NCBI RefSeq assembly: GCF_000720765.1
Contig: NZ_JODC01000007.1
Coordinates: 496,001-560,000 of the forward strand
DNA: 64,000 nt
Direction of reading: 5' to 3'
Origin: Streptomyces sp. NRRL S-646
GTDB lineage: Bacteria > Actinomycetota > Actinomycetes > Streptomycetales > Streptomycetaceae
Of this stretch, positions 52,852 to 61,841 are shown piece by piece. Both the position numbers and the translations under genes were made by a program. How positions within the stretch are numbered: the first letter of the stretch is position 1; each line of letters opens with the position of its first letter. Below the pieces are notes generated by a model. It had not been told where the DNA came from. It made no database searches and saw only the letters and a program-made list of their open reading frames with translations.

Positions 52852-53733
52852 TCAGATCACCGGAGGTCGGCCCAGCCGGGTCAGCCGCCACACCGTACGC
52901 CACTTCATCGGCCTGCGTGGCCCGCACGGAGTGGTCCAGCCTTCCCGGAACCCGCCGAACCACGCCTTCAGGGCGGGCCGCGAGGGGCGGCGGACAAGGG
53001 TGAGCAGCAGCCAGACCCCGAGGTAGACCGGGACCAGCAGGGCCGGAAGGTTGCGGCGGGCCAGCCAGACCCGGTTGCGGGCGACCATGCGGTGGTAGAC
53101 CGCATGCCGCGAGGGCGCGGTCGTCGGGTGGTACAGCACCATGTCGGACCGGTAGTCGATCATCCAGCCCGCGTCGAGGGCCCGCCATGCCAGGTCGGTT
53201 TCCTCGTGGGCGTAGAAGAATTCGTCCGGGAGCCCGCCGACTTCGGCGAAGACCTTCGTGCGGACGGCGTTGGCGCCGCCGAGGAAGGTGGTGACCCGGG
53301 AGGAGCGCATCGGGTCGGCGGCGCGCAGGCGCGGCACGTGGCGGCGCTGGGTGACCCCGGTGTCGGGGTCGGCGATGCGGAAGCTGATGATGCCGAGCTT
53401 CGGGTCGGCCTCGAAGGCCTGGCGGCACAGCTCGGCGGTGTCGTGCTGGGCGAGGAGTCCGTCGTCGTCGAGGAACATCAATATGTCGACGTCGCGGCCG
53501 CTGGGGCCGAAGGCCTCTATGCCGACGTTACGGCCGCCGGGGATACCGAGGTTCTCGGGCAGCTCGATCGTACGGACGCCCTCGGGGACGTCCGGGACGG
53601 GCGAGCCGTTGCCGACCACGACCACCTCGACCCCGTCGCCGTCCTGCTTGGCGACCGAGTCGAGCAGGGCGCGGAGCTCGTCGGGGCGGTTGCCCATGGT
53701 GATGATCACCGCGCCGACTCGCATGCCGCTCAC
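52852..53733 (-). CDS. Glycosyltransferase family 2
   Basis: The 293-residue GT-A protein shows AVIITMGNRPDELRALLDSVA near the N-terminus, LPENLGIPGGRNVGIEAF, the DXD-like motif MFLDDDGLL (about residue 90), TTFLGGANAVRTKVFAEVGGL and EETDLAWRALDAGW. C-terminal hydrophobic stretch VPVYLGVWLLLTLV suggests membrane attachment. It likely adds a sugar to the exported polymer. The GTG start makes a GTGA overlap with the CDP-alcohol transferase gene; an ATG three codons later is possible. Confidence 0.9.
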   Translation of the reverse strand: MSGMRVGAVIITMGNRPDELRALLDSVAKQDGDGVEVVVVGNGSPVPDVPEGVRTIELPENLGIPGGRNVGIEAFGPSGRDVDILMFLDDDGLLAQHDTAELCRQAFEADPKLGIISFRIADPDTGVTQRRHVPRLRAADPMRSSRVTTFLGGANAVRTKVFAEVGGLPDEFFYAHEETDLAWRALDAGWMIDYRSDMVLYHPTTAPSRHAVYHRMVARNRVWLARRNLPALLVPVYLGVWLLLTLVRRPSRPALKAWFGGFREGWTTPCGPRRPMKWRTVWRLTRLGRPPVI

Positions 53734-54509
53734 TTCAGCCTGCTGGAGGCGAGGATGGACACGAGGTGCAGCAGGGTCTGCAGCAGGGCGATGCCGGCCA
53801 GCACCGCGACGCCCAGCCGGGAGAAGAACAGGTCGCCGTGCATCTGGTCGACGATCGCCAGCACCAGGATGAGCAGGGATGCCTCGATGCCGAGGATCAG
53901 CCGGTGGAACTTGAACGCGGCGGCGGCCCGGCGGGCCAGCGCCATGCCGGAGGAGCGCATCTCGGCGGCGGCCTCCTGCACCGGCGGCTTGCCCGTCTGG
54001 TGGCGGGCGACGCCGACCAGGTCGGTCTCGGCCTTGATCAGGATGGCGCCGAGCGCGGCCAGGGTGCCGAGAAAGGCCCACAGCCAGTCGATACGGCCGC
54101 TGCCCCACAGGTCGGCGGCGCGCAGCCCGAAGCCGACGAGGACGGCGGCGTCGGTGAGGTAGGCGCCGACCCGGTCGAGGTAGACGCCGTTCAGCGAGTA
54201 CTGCTTCTTCCAGCGGGCGATCTCGCCGTCGACGCAGTCCAGCAGCAGGTACATCTGCACGCAGACCACGCCGAGCACGGCGCCCGTGATCCCCGGCACC
54301 AGCAGGGCCGGGGCGGCGAGCACGCCGAAGACGGTCATCAGATACGTGAGCTGGTTGGGCGTGACCCTGGTGTTCACCAGGTAGCGGTCGACCCGCAGGG
54401 ACACCTCACGCATGTAGAGGCGTCCCATCCAGTGCTCACCGCTGCGCCGGTCCTTGACCCCTGCGGGGTGGACGACCGGGCGGAGTTCAGCTACCGATGG
54501 CCTTGACAT
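53730..54509 (-). CDS. CDP-alcohol phosphotransferase with altered motif
   Basis: The 259-residue membrane protein has about six helices and the CDP-alcohol phosphatidyltransferase signature at about residue 90. It reads D-x2-DG-x2-AR-x8-G-x3-D-x3-A in DCVDGEIARWKKQYSLNGVYL followed by DRVGAYLTD. The last aspartate of the usual motif, a candidate catalytic base, is alanine. An Asp lies four residues farther on. The enzyme presumably transfers a phospho-alcohol from its CDP derivative to a membrane acceptor, but may be altered in mechanism. It overlaps the dehydrogenase gene by 23 bp and GT2 by 4. Confidence 0.85.
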   Translation of the reverse strand: MSRPSVAELRPVVHPAGVKDRRSGEHWMGRLYMREVSLRVDRYLVNTRVTPNQLTYLMTVFGVLAAPALLVPGITGAVLGVVCVQMYLLLDCVDGEIARWKKQYSLNGVYLDRVGAYLTDAAVLVGFGLRAADLWGSGRIDWLWAFLGTLAALGAILIKAETDLVGVARHQTGKPPVQEAAAEMRSSGMALARRAAAAFKFHRLILGIEASLLILVLAIVDQMHGDLFFSRLGVAVLAGIALLQTLLHLVSILASSRLK

Positions 54510-55548
54510 AGTCGGCGTAAATGTCCTTGATCTGGTCGGTTGTGAGGTCGAGGTGTTCGAGGATCGTGTAGCGGCCGGGCCGGGTCTCCGGAGCGAACTC
54601 GACGGCACGGACGAACTCGTCCACCGTGAAGCCGATCTCCTCCGGGAGCACCGGAAGCCCGTGCCGGCGCAGCACCTCGGCCGTGTACGCCGACTCCTCG
54701 TGCGCGCCGCGCAGGTACATCGCGAAGGCGGCGCCGAGGCCGCACTGCTCGCCGTGGCTGGCGGCGCGCTTGGGGTAGAGCAGGTCGAAGGCGTGGTTGA
54801 TCTCGTGGCAGGAGCCCGAGGCGGGGCGCGAGTCGCCGGAGATCGACATCGCGATGCCGGTGAGAACCAGCGCCTCCGCGAGCACCTGGAGGAAGTCGTT
54901 GTCCCCGATGCCGCCGGGGTGGCGGAGCACCGCCTCGCCCGCCTGGCGGGCCATGGCGGCGGCAAGGCCGTCGATCTTCTCGCCGTTGACGCGGTTGGAC
55001 AGCTCCCAGTCCGCGATGGAGTTGATGTTGGAGATCGCGTCGCCGATGCCCGCGCGCACGAAGCGCGCCGGAGCCTGGCGGATGACGTCGAGGTCGATGA
55101 CGGCCGCGATCGGGTTCGGCACACCGTACGAGCCGCGGCCGGCGTCGTTGTCGAGGGTGGCGACCGGCGAGCACAGCCCGTCGTGCGCGAGGTTCGTCGG
55201 CACGGCCACCAGGGGCAGGCCGACCCGGGCCGCGGCGAACTTGGCACAGTCGATGATCTTGCCGCCGCCGAGGCCGACGACCGCGTCGTAACGGCCGGCC
55301 TTTATCTCGCCGGCCAGCCGCACCGCGTCGTCGAGGGTGCCGCCGCCGACCTCGTACCAGGTGGCACCGGGCAGGGTCGGGGCGATGCGCTCGCGCAGCC
55401 GGGCGCCGGAACCGCCGCTGACGGCGACGGCGAGCCTGCCCGAAGTCGAGATGCGTTCGTCGGCCAGCACGCAGGCCAGATCGTCGAGGGCACCCGGGCG
55501 GATGTCCACGACGAGCGGCGAGGGGATGAGCCGGGTCAGTACTGGCAC
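54487..55548 (-). CDS. Glycerol-1-phosphate-dehydrogenase-like enzyme (iron-ADH fold)
   Basis: The 353-residue protein belongs to the iron/zinc-dependent dehydroquinate-synthase-like group: VVGLGGGKIIDCAKFAA (NAD loop, about residue 95), VPTNLAHDGLCSPVATL, then metal ligands in CHEINHAFDLL and ASHGEQCGLGAAFAM. It is close in pattern to archaeal EgsA and Bacillus AraM, which reduce dihydroxyacetone phosphate to sn-glycerol-1-phosphate. Here a polyol phosphate made in this way would feed the nucleotidyltransferase and CDP-alcohol enzymes. The GTG start has GGGAG upstream and overlaps the previous stop by 13 bp. Confidence 0.85.
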   Translation of the reverse strand: MPVLTRLIPSPLVVDIRPGALDDLACVLADERISTSGRLAVAVSGGSGARLRERIAPTLPGATWYEVGGGTLDDAVRLAGEIKAGRYDAVVGLGGGKIIDCAKFAAARVGLPLVAVPTNLAHDGLCSPVATLDNDAGRGSYGVPNPIAAVIDLDVIRQAPARFVRAGIGDAISNINSIADWELSNRVNGEKIDGLAAAMARQAGEAVLRHPGGIGDNDFLQVLAEALVLTGIAMSISGDSRPASGSCHEINHAFDLLYPKRAASHGEQCGLGAAFAMYLRGAHEESAYTAEVLRRHGLPVLPEEIGFTVDEFVRAVEFAPETRPGRYTILEHLDLTTDQIKDIYADYVKAIGS

Positions 55549-56288
55549 GCGATCTCCCGTCCGCGGGCGAGATCGTCGTGGTTGTCGATCTCGACCCACT
55601 TGACGTCGCCGATCGGCGCCGCGTCGATGGTGAAGCCGACGTTGATGAGCTCCTGGTAGCCGTGCTCGTAGAACTGCTGCGGGTCCTTCTCCCAGACGGT
55701 CTTCAGCGCCTCACCGAGTTCCTCGGCGGCCGAGCCCTCAATCAGGGTGACGCCGATGTACTCACCGGTGGCCTCGGCCGGGTCCATCAGCTTGGTGATC
55801 CGCTGGACGCCCAGGCCGGGGTCCACGACGACCTTCATCTCCTCGTCGGCGAGGGGCTTCACGGTGTCCACGGCCAGGATGATCTGCTTGAACTCGTCCC
55901 GCGCCGCGAGCAGCGTCTTCTCGACGGAGACCGGGTGCACGGTGTCGCCGTTGGCGAGGATCACCCCGTCCTTGAGGGCGTCACGGCCGCACCACAGGGA
56001 GTAGGCGTTGTTCCACTCCTCGGCCTTGTCGTTGTCGATGAGGGTGAGCTTGAGGCCGTACTTCGCCTCCAGCGCGGCCTTGCGCTCGTACACGGCTTCC
56101 TTGCGGTAGCCGACGATGATCGCGACCTCGGTCAGACCGATCTCGGCGAAGTTGCCGAGTGTCAGGTCGAGAACCGTGGGTTCGCCCTCTATGCCCGCGG
56201 GCCCCACCGGCACCAGAGCCTTGGGAAGGCTGTCGGTGTAGGGGCGCAGACGGCGTCCGGCGCCGGCCGCCAGCACGAGGCCGATCAT
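55536..56288 (-). CDS. Sugar/alcohol-phosphate nucleotidyltransferase
   Basis: The 250-residue Rossmann-like enzyme starts LVLAAGAGRRLRPYTDSLPKA, the NTP-binding G-x-G-x-R loop of nucleotidyltransferases, with DNDKAEEWNNAYSLWCGRDAL and LANGDTVHPVSVEKTL (metal Asp). The C-terminal part has INVGFTIDAAPIGDVKWVEID. It activates a phosphorylated polyol as its CDP (or other NDP) derivative. Context with the dehydrogenase and two CDP-alcohol transferases suggests CDP-glycerol or CDP-inositol-like products. It overlaps the DUF5941-type gene by 4 bp. Confidence 0.88.
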   Translation of the reverse strand: MIGLVLAAGAGRRLRPYTDSLPKALVPVGPAGIEGEPTVLDLTLGNFAEIGLTEVAIIVGYRKEAVYERKAALEAKYGLKLTLIDNDKAEEWNNAYSLWCGRDALKDGVILANGDTVHPVSVEKTLLAARDEFKQIILAVDTVKPLADEEMKVVVDPGLGVQRITKLMDPAEATGEYIGVTLIEGSAAEELGEALKTVWEKDPQQFYEHGYQELINVGFTIDAAPIGDVKWVEIDNHDDLARGREIACQY

Positions 56289-58072
56289 GCGGGTTCTCCT
56301 TCATCGTGTACGGCGGGGGCCCCGGAGGACACCCAGAAGCGGATGCTCTCGACGAGCACCACCAGGGCGACGGCCACGGCAACCACCGCGAGCGCAACCT
56401 TGAACTGCGAGGCGGTGAGCACCGCGGCCAGGACGGTGACGAGCAGCGTCCGCCCTTCGTGCCCCCCGATGGCGCGCACCAGCCAGGCCGGGGACGCTCC
56501 GGCGTTGCCGCGGATGCGATACACCGTGTCGTAGTGATGGTAGGCGACGGCCGCCACCAAGCCGAAAGCCGCAGGAAGGGCTCCGTTCACGTCCGCTTTG
56601 GCCGCGAGGATCAGGACGGTGCCGTATTCGGCGAACCTGAACAGCGGGGGGACCAGCCAGTCGAGGGCGCCCTTGAGGGGCCGGTACAGGGCCTGACCGG
56701 CGGCGTTCGCGTACACGAGGGCTCCGACGACGGGTGCCCAGGTCACGTCGGAGAAGAGGGAGACGGCGAGGACCGCCGTCCCGGCAGCCGCGACCAGCAG
56801 CGGGGCGCCGAGGCGGGCCCGTGTGGCACGCGCCACGAGGGAGGCGAGCGGTCCGTTGTCCGCGAGGTCCGCGAGCGCCTGCGCGGCACGGTCGGTGCGC
56901 TGTGCCTTGCGGGTCAGCGAGCGCAGCACCCGGCCCGCAGTGGTGTACGTCGCGGCGAAGGCGCAGCCGATGAGCAGGACGTAGAAGGTGATGCGGGGGG
57001 TCGTGACCGCCGTCAGGACCGCGATCATCGCCCAGCGCTCGCCGATCGGCAGCACGATCATGCGGCGCACCCACACCGTCCAGCCGACGCTGTCCAGTTT
57101 GTCCGAAAGGGCCGCCGTGGGGCTGGTGTTGGCGGTCGCGTCGTGGTTGGCCTCGTTGAAGGAGAAGTCGACGACGTGCCGGCAGGTCTGAAGGATCATC
57201 GCGCCGAGCGCCAACGCCCAGACGTCGTCGCCGCCTCGGGCCGCTCCCAGCGCCAACCCCGCGTAATAGGCGTACTCCTTGGCCCGGTCGAAGGTGGCGT
57301 CCAGCCAGGCGCCGAGCGTGGAGTACTGCAGGGAGTAGCGAGCCAGCTGGCCGTCGGTGCAGTCCAGTACGAAGGACGCGATCAGCAGGACGCCCGCCGC
57401 GACGAAGCCGAGCCGGGTGCCGGTGGCCGCGCAGCCCGCCGCGATCAGCGCGGTGAGCAGGGAGGCGGTGGTGACCTGGTTCGGAGTCAGCCCGCGGCGG
57501 GCGCACCAGCGGGCGATGTAGCGGGAGTACGGGCTGATGAAGAACGTGGTGAAGAAACCGTCGCGGGACTTCACGGCCGACTTCAGACGTACGGCCTCGT
57601 CGTCGACGTTCGCGACCGCCTGCCGTGCCTCGTTGCGGGACTGCGGGTCGGCGGGGACGGCGGCGACCAGACTGCCGAGTTCCGGGTGGTGCACGTCGGC
57701 GCCGTCGCTGTCGAGGGCGGTGACGATGCGGTCGGCGAGGCTGTCGACCGCGAGTGCCGTGCCGCCGCCGGCCGAGTTCTCGCGGGCCATCGCACGGGTC
57801 AGGGCCTGGCGGCCGGCCGGCTGGGCGGTCACGGCGCCGGGGACCGCGGCGAGCGGGAAGCGGGGGTCGGTGAGGCCGAGGCGCAGTGCGTGCAGGTGGC
57901 CCACGAAGCGGGCGTCCACCACGGCGACCCGCTGGTCACCGGGTACCTGGGCCAGCAGCGTCTCGGCGTCGGCGGTGTCGGCTGCGATCCGTACGTCGAA
58001 ACCGAGGGACCGCAGATCGCCCTCGATCGACGATCCGGGGACCGGCTGACCGGTGAGGATGGCGGTCGACAA
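56285..58072 (-). CDS. CDP-alcohol phosphotransferase with N-terminal NTP-transferase-like part (DUF5941 type)
   Basis: This 595-residue protein has a 160-residue soluble N-terminal part (VVDARFVGHLHALRLGLTDPR). A CDP-alcohol transferase domain follows with the full motif DCTDGQLARYSLQYSTLGAWL then DATFDRAKEY. After that come many hydrophobic helices to the C-terminus (VRAIGGHEGRTLL region), as in DUF5941. Fused nucleotidyl-/CDP-alcohol enzymes make di-myo-inositol phosphate in hyperthermophiles; the analogy is mine. Start is TTG with GGGAG upstream. It is first gene of the envelope operon. Confidence 0.85.
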   Translation of the reverse strand: MSTAILTGQPVPGSSIEGDLRSLGFDVRIAADTADAETLLAQVPGDQRVAVVDARFVGHLHALRLGLTDPRFPLAAVPGAVTAQPAGRQALTRAMARENSAGGGTALAVDSLADRIVTALDSDGADVHHPELGSLVAAVPADPQSRNEARQAVANVDDEAVRLKSAVKSRDGFFTTFFISPYSRYIARWCARRGLTPNQVTTASLLTALIAAGCAATGTRLGFVAAGVLLIASFVLDCTDGQLARYSLQYSTLGAWLDATFDRAKEYAYYAGLALGAARGGDDVWALALGAMILQTCRHVVDFSFNEANHDATANTSPTAALSDKLDSVGWTVWVRRMIVLPIGERWAMIAVLTAVTTPRITFYVLLIGCAFAATYTTAGRVLRSLTRKAQRTDRAAQALADLADNGPLASLVARATRARLGAPLLVAAAGTAVLAVSLFSDVTWAPVVGALVYANAAGQALYRPLKGALDWLVPPLFRFAEYGTVLILAAKADVNGALPAAFGLVAAVAYHHYDTVYRIRGNAGASPAWLVRAIGGHEGRTLLVTVLAAVLTASQFKVALAVVAVAVALVVLVESIRFWVSSGAPAVHDEGEPA

Positions 58073-58349
58073 CCGAACTCACTCCCTGGGTGCCGGCGCG
58101 CCGGCGCCGGTCATGTGCATGGTGGGCGCCCCTTGGCTGCACCAGGCGGGCGGCATGTCGGCAGAGGCTATCGGATGCCCGGAGAGCGGAGTTCACCGCC
58201 CGTTCACGGGCCGATCAACGCCATCTCCACTGGCCTTTGCCGCGATCATCATCGGTGATCCGGGGTCCCGCCGACAAACCGCGCTGCCCAGATCAGACAT
58301 CCCGGGACATTGGGGATCGCCGGGTTGCGTCGGCATAAGGTGGGCGACC

Positions 58350-59315
58350 ATGACATGGCTGATCACAGGCGGAGCGGGATACATAGGGGCCCATGTGGTG
58401 CGGGCCATGACCGGCGCCGGGGAGCACGTCGTCGCGCTGGACGACCTCTCGGCCGGGTTCCCCGAGCGGCTGCCGGCGAACGTGCCGCTCGTCGAGGGCT
58501 CGACGCTCGACGGCGATCTGCTGAAGAGGGTCTTCGCTGAGTACGGGGTGACCGGCGTCATCCACCTCGCCGCGCGCAAGCAGGTCGCCGAGTCCGTGGC
58601 GCAGCCCACCCGCTACTACCGGGAGAACGTCGGCGGTCTCGCGACGCTCCTGGAGGCGGTCGCCGAGGCCGGGGTCGGGAAGTTCCTGTTCTCCTCGTCC
58701 GCGGCCGTCTACGGCAACCCCGATGTGGACCTCATCACCGAGGACACCCCGTGCGCGCCGGTGAACCCGTACGGCGAGACCAAGCTCACCGGCGAGTGGC
58801 TGGTCCGGGCGGCGGGCCGCGCACACGACATCTCCACGGTCTGTCTGCGCTATTTCAACGTGGCGGGCGCTGCCGCACCCGAGCTGGCCGACACGGGCGT
58901 CTTCAACATCGCCCCCATGGTCTTCGACCGGCTCACCCGTGACGAGGCCCCGCGGATCTTCGGCGACGACTATCCGACACCGGACGGCACCTGCATCCGC
59001 GACTACATCCACGTCGCCGACCTGGCCGAGGCGCATCTGGCCGCAGCACTGCGGCTCGCCGGCCGCGGCGGTGACCTCACGGTGAACATCGGCCGCGGCG
59101 AGGGTGTCTCCGTCCGTGAGCTGATCACCGTCATCGGCGACGTGACCGGCGACCGCCGCCCGGCCCTCGTCGAGGGCCGCCGCCCCGGGGACGCGCCCCG
59201 CGCGGTCGCCTCCGCCGCCCGGGCCGCCGAGGAACTGGGCTGGACGGCCCGGCGCGGGGTGCCCGAGATGGTCGGGTCGGCGTGGCGGGGCTGGCTGCTG
59301 CACCACGGCAGGTGA
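58350..59315 (+). CDS. galE: UDP-glucose 4-epimerase
   Basis: The 321-residue short-chain dehydrogenase-like enzyme shows WLITGGAGYIGAHVVRAMTGA (NAD loop), GVIHLAARKQVAESV, the catalytic SSSAAVYGNP with Tyr/Lys in NPYGETKLTGEWL, and LRYFNVAGAA. It interconverts UDP-glucose and UDP-galactose (or N-acetyl forms). The ATG at 58350 with AAGGTG upstream is preferred; a frame opening far upstream at 58053 reads across the divergent promoter. It faces the envelope operon and could supply its nucleotide sugars; an alpha-galactosidase is also nearby. Confidence 0.93.
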   Translation: MTWLITGGAGYIGAHVVRAMTGAGEHVVALDDLSAGFPERLPANVPLVEGSTLDGDLLKRVFAEYGVTGVIHLAARKQVAESVAQPTRYYRENVGGLATLLEAVAEAGVGKFLFSSSAAVYGNPDVDLITEDTPCAPVNPYGETKLTGEWLVRAAGRAHDISTVCLRYFNVAGAAAPELADTGVFNIAPMVFDRLTRDEAPRIFGDDYPTPDGTCIRDYIHVADLAEAHLAAALRLAGRGGDLTVNIGRGEGVSVRELITVIGDVTGDRRPALVEGRRPGDAPRAVASAARAAEELGWTARRGVPEMVGSAWRGWLLHHGR

Positions 59316-59339
59316 CAGCACCGCAAGGGAACTGAGGCT

Positions 59340-59374
59340 GCCCTGACCTGCATATCGTTTCCGCAGGTCAGGGC
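59340..59374 (+). terminator. Terminator after galE
   Basis: GCCCTGACCTGC and its complement form a perfect 12-bp stem with an 11-nt loop, 25 bp after the galE stop. Confidence 0.75.
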
Positions 59375-59464
59375 ACATGACAACGGTGTTCAGTGCCGCG
59401 TTGCCGGATACCCCCCGCCCGTAGTTCACTGTCATCCCGGGCGCAACACAGGAAGGCGGCTGCC

Positions 59465-60406
59465 ATGGGGGCTGGGCACGATCACGGGCACGGGCACTCG
59501 CATGCCCCGCCCACCGGTACGGCCGCGGCGGCGTACCGCGGGCGGCTGCGCGTCGCGCTGTCGATCACGCTCACCGTCATGGTGGTCGAGATCGTCGGCG
59601 GTCTGCTCGCGGACTCCCTCGCTCTCATCGCGGACGCCGCCCACATGGCGACCGACGCCCTCGGACTGGGCATGGCCTTGTTCGCGATCCACTTCGCCAA
59701 CCGGCCGCCGAGCGGCAACCGCACCTTCGGCTACGCCCGCGCCGAGATCCTCGCGGCGCTCGCCAACTGTCTGCTGCTGCTCGGCGTCGGCAGCTACGTC
59801 CTGTACGAGGCGATCCAGCGGTTCGTCACACCGGCCGACACCGCGGGCGGCCTGACCATCGTGTTCGGCACGATCGGTCTCGTCGCGAACATGATCTCGC
59901 TGACGCTGCTGGTGCGCGGCCAGGCGGAGAGCCTGAACGTGCGCGGCGCGTTCCTGGAGGTGGCTGCGGACGCGCTCGGGTCCCTCGCCGTGATCATCTC
60001 TGCGCTGGTGATCCTGGCAACGGGCTGGCAGGCCGCCGACCCGATCGCCTCGCTCGTGATCGGCCTGATGATCGTGCCGCGCACCTGGAAGCTGCTGCGC
60101 GAAACCCTGGACGTCCTGCTGGAGGCGGCCCCCAGGGACGTCGACATGGCGGACGTACGGACCCACATCCTGGACCTGGACGGGGTCGAGGACGTCCACG
60201 ACCTGCACGCCTGGACGATCACGTCCGGGATGCCGGTGCTGTCCGCGCACGTGGTCGTGCGTTCCGACGTGCTCAGCGCGATCGGCCACGAGAAGATGCT
60301 CCACGAGCTCCAGGAGTGCCTCGGCGACCACTTCGACGTGGCGCACTGCACCTTCCAGCTGGAACCGGGCGGGCATGCGGAACACGAGGCGAGGGTGTGC
60401 CATTGA
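59465..60406 (+). CDS. Cation diffusion facilitator (CDF) metal transporter
   Basis: The 313-residue protein has a His-rich start (HDHGHGHSHAPP), six helices and the CDF pattern: SLALIADAAHMATDALGLGMA (metal Asp/His), NRTFGYARAEILAALANCLLL, and ADALGSLAVIISALVILATG. The C-terminal soluble domain has DVRTHILDLDGVEDVHDLHAW and LECLGDHFDVAHCTFQLE. It exports Zn2+ or a similar divalent cation in exchange for protons. AGGAAGG precedes the ATG. It is not clearly co-transcribed with galE because a terminator lies between. Confidence 0.93.
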   Translation: MGAGHDHGHGHSHAPPTGTAAAAYRGRLRVALSITLTVMVVEIVGGLLADSLALIADAAHMATDALGLGMALFAIHFANRPPSGNRTFGYARAEILAALANCLLLLGVGSYVLYEAIQRFVTPADTAGGLTIVFGTIGLVANMISLTLLVRGQAESLNVRGAFLEVAADALGSLAVIISALVILATGWQAADPIASLVIGLMIVPRTWKLLRETLDVLLEAAPRDVDMADVRTHILDLDGVEDVHDLHAWTITSGMPVLSAHVVVRSDVLSAIGHEKMLHELQECLGDHFDVAHCTFQLEPGGHAEHEARVCH

Positions 60407-60662
60407 GGCAGGTGGGACACATCTTGGCCGGAATGCAGCCGTCCGGCGCGACCCGGCGTCGTTAAGCCTCACAGCGATGCCCTGGAACGGTTCCCTGCCG
60501 GGCGCCACGGGCACGATCAACTACCGGGCCCCTCTTCCGGTCTTCCACCGGTGACGGCCGTGCCCGCGCTGCGCGCGGGACATGCGGGCGCGCCGCGAAG
60601 TGCCGGGAGTGCCGGATTCGTACGGCAGACTTGGGGCGCGAAGACCGATGTGAAGGATGGGT

Positions 60663-61256
60663 ATGCCGATCACACCTGCCACCGCGACGCACACCTCGTC
60701 GAACGGCGCCGCAGACGCGATTTTGCTGGAACTGGTCGACGAGAACGGCGTCACGATCGGCACCGCGGAGAAGCTCGCCGCCCATCAGCCGCCGGGGCAG
60801 CTGCACCGCGCCTTCTCCGTCTTCCTCTTCGACGAGCGCGGCCGGCTGCTGCTGCAGCAGCGGGCGCTGGGCAAGTACCACTCCCCCGGTGTGTGGTCCA
60901 ACACCTGCTGCGGCCACCCCTACCCCGGCGAGGCGCCCTTCGCGGCGGCGGCCCGGCGCACGTACGAGGAATTGGGTGTGTCCCCCTCGCTGCTCGCCGA
61001 GGCGGGCACGGTCCGCTACAACCACCCGGACCCCGACTCGGGCCTGGTCGAGCAGGAGTACAACCACCTGTTCGTCGGCATGGTGCAGTCGCCGCTGCGG
61101 CCGGACCCCGAGGAGGTCGGCGCGACGGCCTTCGTGACGCCCGCCGAGCTCGCGGAGCGGCACGCCAAGGACACCTTCTCGTCCTGGTTCATGACCGTGC
61201 TGGACGCGGCCCGCCCGGCCGTCAGGGAGCTGACCGGCCCGTCGGCCGGCTGGTGA
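60663..61256 (+). CDS. idi: Isopentenyl-diphosphate delta-isomerase, type 1
   Basis: The 197-residue Nudix-like enzyme has LHRAFSVFLFDERGRLLLQQR, SPGVWSNTCCGHPYPGEAPF (catalytic Cys in TCCGH) and ARRTYEELGVSPSLLAEAG plus EQEYNHLFVGMV (metal Glu). It balances IPP and DMAPP and supports the polyprenyl synthase of the hopanoid operon. The ATG at 60663 has GAAGG at good distance; an ATG two codons earlier sits inside that ribosome site. Confidence 0.95.
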   Translation: MPITPATATHTSSNGAADAILLELVDENGVTIGTAEKLAAHQPPGQLHRAFSVFLFDERGRLLLQQRALGKYHSPGVWSNTCCGHPYPGEAPFAAAARRTYEELGVSPSLLAEAGTVRYNHPDPDSGLVEQEYNHLFVGMVQSPLRPDPEEVGATAFVTPAELAERHAKDTFSSWFMTVLDAARPAVRELTGPSAGW

Positions 61257-61262
61257 CCTCCG

Positions 61263-61841
61263 TCAGAGCACCCTCAGGGGTTTGAGCGGCAGGGCGGCCC
61301 AGATCACCTTGCCGCCGCTCGACGTGTGCTCGACGTCGCACACCCCGCCCGCCTCCCGGGCGACCTCGCTGACCAGGAGCAGCCCCCGGCCGCCCTCGCC
61401 GCTGTGATCCGTCTCCAGAGCGGTCGGGCGGTAGGGGTGGTTGTCCTCCACGGACACCCGCACCCACTCGGCGCCGACGGCGACTTCCACGGCGAGCATC
61501 GGGGACAGCAGCGCCGCGTGCCGGACGGCGTTCGTGACCAGCTCCGAGACGATCAGCAGCAGGCCGTACACCAGGTCTTCGGAGACGGGCACCCCCTGGC
61601 GGTAGAGCAGGTCCCGTACGGCGTGCCGCGCCTGCGGGACCGAGGCCTCGATGGCGGGCGCGGTGAACCGCCAGACGCCTTCGTACGGCAGCGGCACCGC
61701 AGGCGGCCCCGGGGCGCGGGGCTCGTCGGCGCCGCCTTCTGGGCGTGGGCCGGACCCGCGCCCATGGTTGTCCATCGTCCGGTCGCCACCCTTGCGCTCG
61801 ATTGTCACCACACGTCGAGTGTTGGGAACGACCCGCAACAC
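61263..61841 (-). CDS. Anti-sigma-factor-like ATP-binding protein (HATPase_c_2)
   Basis: The 192-residue protein is a serine-kinase-type ATPase as in RsbW/SpoIIAB relatives: LLIVSELVTNAVRHAA (N box, about residue 100), RVSVEDNHPYRPTALE and GGRGLLLVSEVAREAGG (G boxes). The N-terminal 45 residues are Gly/Pro-rich. It may bind a sigma factor or anti-anti-sigma factor. Start GTG at 61841 lacks a good spacing; a later start near residue 23 is possible. A TGACT-AGTCA inverted repeat lies just upstream (61848). Confidence 0.87.
   Translation of the reverse strand: MLRVVPNTRRVVTIERKGGDRTMDNHGRGSGPRPEGGADEPRAPGPPAVPLPYEGVWRFTAPAIEASVPQARHAVRDLLYRQGVPVSEDLVYGLLLIVSELVTNAVRHAALLSPMLAVEVAVGAEWVRVSVEDNHPYRPTALETDHSGEGGRGLLLVSEVAREAGGVCDVEHTSSGGKVIWAALPLKPLRVL

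Noticed and set aside
58053..58349. N-terminal extension of galE to 420 residues
   Set aside because: It crosses the divergent promoter region, lacks similarity and ignores the AAGGTG site before the ATG at 58350.
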